Origin: an uncultured Acinetobacter sp.
GTDB taxonomy: Bacteria > Pseudomonadota > Gammaproteobacteria > Pseudomonadales > Moraxellaceae
Length of the DNA stretch: 6,811 nt
Assembly: GCA_900771065.1 (NCBI GenBank)
Contig: CAAGMP010000156.1
Location: 1-6,811, forward strand
Direction of reading: 5' to 3'
Shown: piece by piece, positions 5,474 through 6,811 of the stretch
How positions within the stretch are numbered: the first letter of the stretch is position 1
Layout: the number at the start of each line of letters is the position of its first letter
Notes under the pieces: generated by a model
Told to the model about the DNA's origin: nothing
What the model saw: only the letters and a program-made list of their open reading frames with translations
Databases searched by the model: none
Made by a program: the position numbers and the translations under genes

Positions 5474-6250
5474 ATGAATCTTCAAACTCTGCCCGGACTA
5501 TATATTTCTCATGGATCACCCATGCTGGCAATTGAACCCGAACAAGTCGGACCTGCCCTAAAACGTTTAAGTTTCAATTTACCGAAACCTAAAGCAATTG
5601 TGATTATGTCAGCACATTGGGAAAGTACTGTTTTAGAAGTCAGTACAGCAACACGACCTGAAACTTGGCATGATTTTTATGGTTTTCCACAAGAATTATA
5701 CGAAATTCGTTATCCTGCCGCAGGTGAACCGCATTTAGCACAAGAAATTTTAGCTTCGTTAAATCAAGCGGGTTTAAATGCCTGTGCCAATGAACATCAA
5801 CCACGTGATCACGGCATGTGGATGCCTTTGTTGCATATGTATCCTGAAGCAGATATTCCTGTTGTGGGTATTTCGCTGCCTATGCATATGAGTGCAGAAG
5901 AGATTTATCGAATTGGAGAAACGCTTGCCCCATTACGAGAACGACAAATTTTACTGATTGGTTCAGGAAGTATTACACATAATTTACGTGATTTAGATCG
6001 TCACAGTTCTAATCCTGTTACCCCAATTTGGGCTGCAACTTTTCGTAATGAAGTAGTACATCAACTTTTTCATCACAATTTTGAAGCGGTTTTAGATTGG
6101 CAAAATTTACCTTATATTAGAAAAAATCACCCTACTTTAGAGCATTTTGCCCCAATCTTTTTTGCGATGGGAACAGGACAACGCTTTAATGTGGTACATA
6201 GCAGCTTTTCGATGGGCTCTTTAGGTCGAGATATTTATCGCTTTGATTAA
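5474..6250 (+). CDS. ygiD: YgiD-type class III extradiol ring-cleavage dioxygenase
   Basis: This 258-residue cytoplasmic protein belongs to the LigB/DODA superfamily, close to the 4,5-DOPA extradiol dioxygenase YgiD (about 260 residues). Such enzymes open catechol rings using a bound divalent metal. Numbered from the chosen start, likely metal or active-site histidines are H13 (YISHGSP), H48 (MSAHWE), H113 (DHGMW), H169 (THNLRD) and H224 (EHF). DFYGFPQELYE (67-77) and the C-terminal FSMGSLGRDIYRFD are also family-like. ATG 5474 is preferred over ATG 5441 because family proteins begin shortly before the LPGLYISHGSP segment, a weak GGATGTGA lies upstream, and the predicted transcription start is near 5442. 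The natural substrate is uncertain: DOPA activity is known for E. coli YgiD, but in this organism a different catechol is possible. It lies 102 nt after rlmH, with its own promoter, and ends just before a strong terminator. Confidence 0.9.
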   Translation: MNLQTLPGLYISHGSPMLAIEPEQVGPALKRLSFNLPKPKAIVIMSAHWESTVLEVSTATRPETWHDFYGFPQELYEIRYPAAGEPHLAQEILASLNQAGLNACANEHQPRDHGMWMPLLHMYPEADIPVVGISLPMHMSAEEIYRIGETLAPLRERQILLIGSGSITHNLRDLDRHSSNPVTPIWAATFRNEVVHQLFHHNFEAVLDWQNLPYIRKNHPTLEHFAPIFFAMGTGQRFNVVHSSFSMGSLGRDIYRFD

Positions 6251-6254
6251 AAAC

Positions 6255-6285
6255 AAAAAACCGAGGTCAAAGCCTCGGTTTTTTT
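6255..6285. terminator. Bidirectional Rho-independent terminator
   Basis: The stem CCGAGG (6261-6266) pairs with CCTCGG (6273-6278) around a 6-nt loop, flanked by six A on the left and seven T on the right. It forms a hairpin plus U-run on both strands. It lies between the dioxygenase stop at 6250 and the gdhA stop at 6297, so it ends both convergent transcripts. Confidence 0.93.
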
Positions 6286-6296
6286 AGTTTGGCAAC

Positions 6297-6811
6297 TTAG
6301 TAAACACCTTGCGCCAACATTGCATCAGCTACTTTTACGAAACCTGCAATATTTGCACCGTCTACATAATTGACCGTACCATCTTCTTTAGTACCGTATT
6401 TTACGCAGTTACGGTGAATTTCTTTCATAATTGCATGTAAACGCTCATCAACTTCTTCGAAAGACCAACCTAAACGAAGTGCATTTTGAGACATTTCAAG
6501 ACCAGAAGTGGCAACACCACCTGCATTTGATGCTTTACCTGGTGCATAAAGGATTTTCGCTTCTACGAATTTCTCTACAGCTTCTAGTGTAGAAGGCATG
6601 TTTGCACCTTCAGCAACACAGATTACACCATTTGCAAGAAGCTTTTCAGCATCATCTGCGTCTAACTCATTTTGAGTCGCGCATGGAAGTGCGATATCAC
6701 ACTTAATACCCCAAGGACGTTGACCTTCTAAATATTCAAAACCATGTTTCGCAGCAAATTCTGAGATACGACCACGTTGAACATTTTTAAGTTCCATCAC
6801 TTCAGCAAGTA
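6297..6811 (-). CDS. gdhA: NADP-type glutamate dehydrogenase, C-terminal part
   Basis: GdhA makes glutamate from 2-oxoglutarate and ammonia, usually with NADPH, as a cytoplasmic hexamer. Only the last 171 or so residues are in the window; the full protein is normally about 447. The frame is open to the right edge (Leu-Ala-Glu-Val-Met-Glu-Leu-Lys-Asn), and the GTG and ATG near 6800 are internal codons, not starts. Family signatures are CDIALPCATQNEL, VAEGANMPST, the substrate-domain APGKASNAGGVATSGLEMSQN, and the C-terminus GANIAGFVKVADAMLAQGVY, closely like E. coli GdhA. The NADP preference is inferred from overall resemblance to the GdhA type, because the coenzyme-binding motif lies mostly outside the window. 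It is transcribed convergently with the dioxygenase gene and ends at the shared terminator. Confidence 0.96.
   Translation of the reverse strand, partial: LAEVMELKNVQRGRISEFAAKHGFEYLEGQRPWGIKCDIALPCATQNELDADDAEKLLANGVICVAEGANMPSTLEAVEKFVEAKILYAPGKASNAGGVATSGLEMSQNALRLGWSFEEVDERLHAIMKEIHRNCVKYGTKEDGTVNYVDGANIAGFVKVADAMLAQGVY

Overview
The window looks like the end of an assembled contig from a low-GC gammaproteobacterium of the Moraxellaceae, most likely Acinetobacter or a close relative. This rests on the AT-rich codon use and on protein sequences (ThyA, RlmH, GdhA, a YgiD-type dioxygenase) that read like Acinetobacter versions. I judged this from memory of the families, not from a search. 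The first 16 bases are identical to the 3' end of the common Illumina read-1 adapter, so position 1 is probably a sequencing artefact at a contig edge.

Layout. (1) 1-1149, plus strand: the 3' part of a class I SAM-dependent methyltransferase with a methyltransferase regulatory domain, cut at its 5' end by the contig edge. (2) 1154-1179: a perfect palindrome acting as a shared terminator between convergent genes. (3) 1182-3509, minus strand: a compact three-gene operon read in the order DUF3649 protein, PepSY-TM protein, DUF3325 protein. The genes are abutting or 3 nt apart, and a Fur-box-like sequence lies in front of the first. This matches the known arrangement of ferrisiderophore reductase/uptake accessory genes, but no TonB-dependent receptor is present on either side. 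(4) 3510-3779: an AT-rich intergenic stretch with the Fur-type site and a long inverted repeat. (5) 3780-4631, minus strand: thyA. (6) 4632-4888: a divergent promoter region. (7) 4889-5371, plus strand: rlmH. (8) 5474-6250, plus strand: a YgiD-type extradiol dioxygenase with its own -10 element and a small palindrome upstream. (9) 6255-6285: a strong bidirectional terminator. (10) 6297-6811, minus strand: the C-terminal part of gdhA, continuing past the right edge.

How the genes relate. The right half holds ordinary chromosomal genes for dTMP synthesis, 23S rRNA modification and glutamate/ammonia metabolism, plus a dioxygenase of uncertain substrate. The left part is more accessory: an iron-responsive inner-membrane operon, probably for reductive release of iron from siderophores, and a methyltransferase of unknown substrate. 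GC sampled by eye is about 17-25% in the methyltransferase, even lower at the 3' end of the DUF3325 gene, and about 40% or more in thyA and gdhA. I found no RNA genes, CRISPR arrays or insertion sequences. I see no clearly new system; the items best worth checking are the receptor-less iron operon with its two uncharacterised small membrane partners, and the adapter at the left end.
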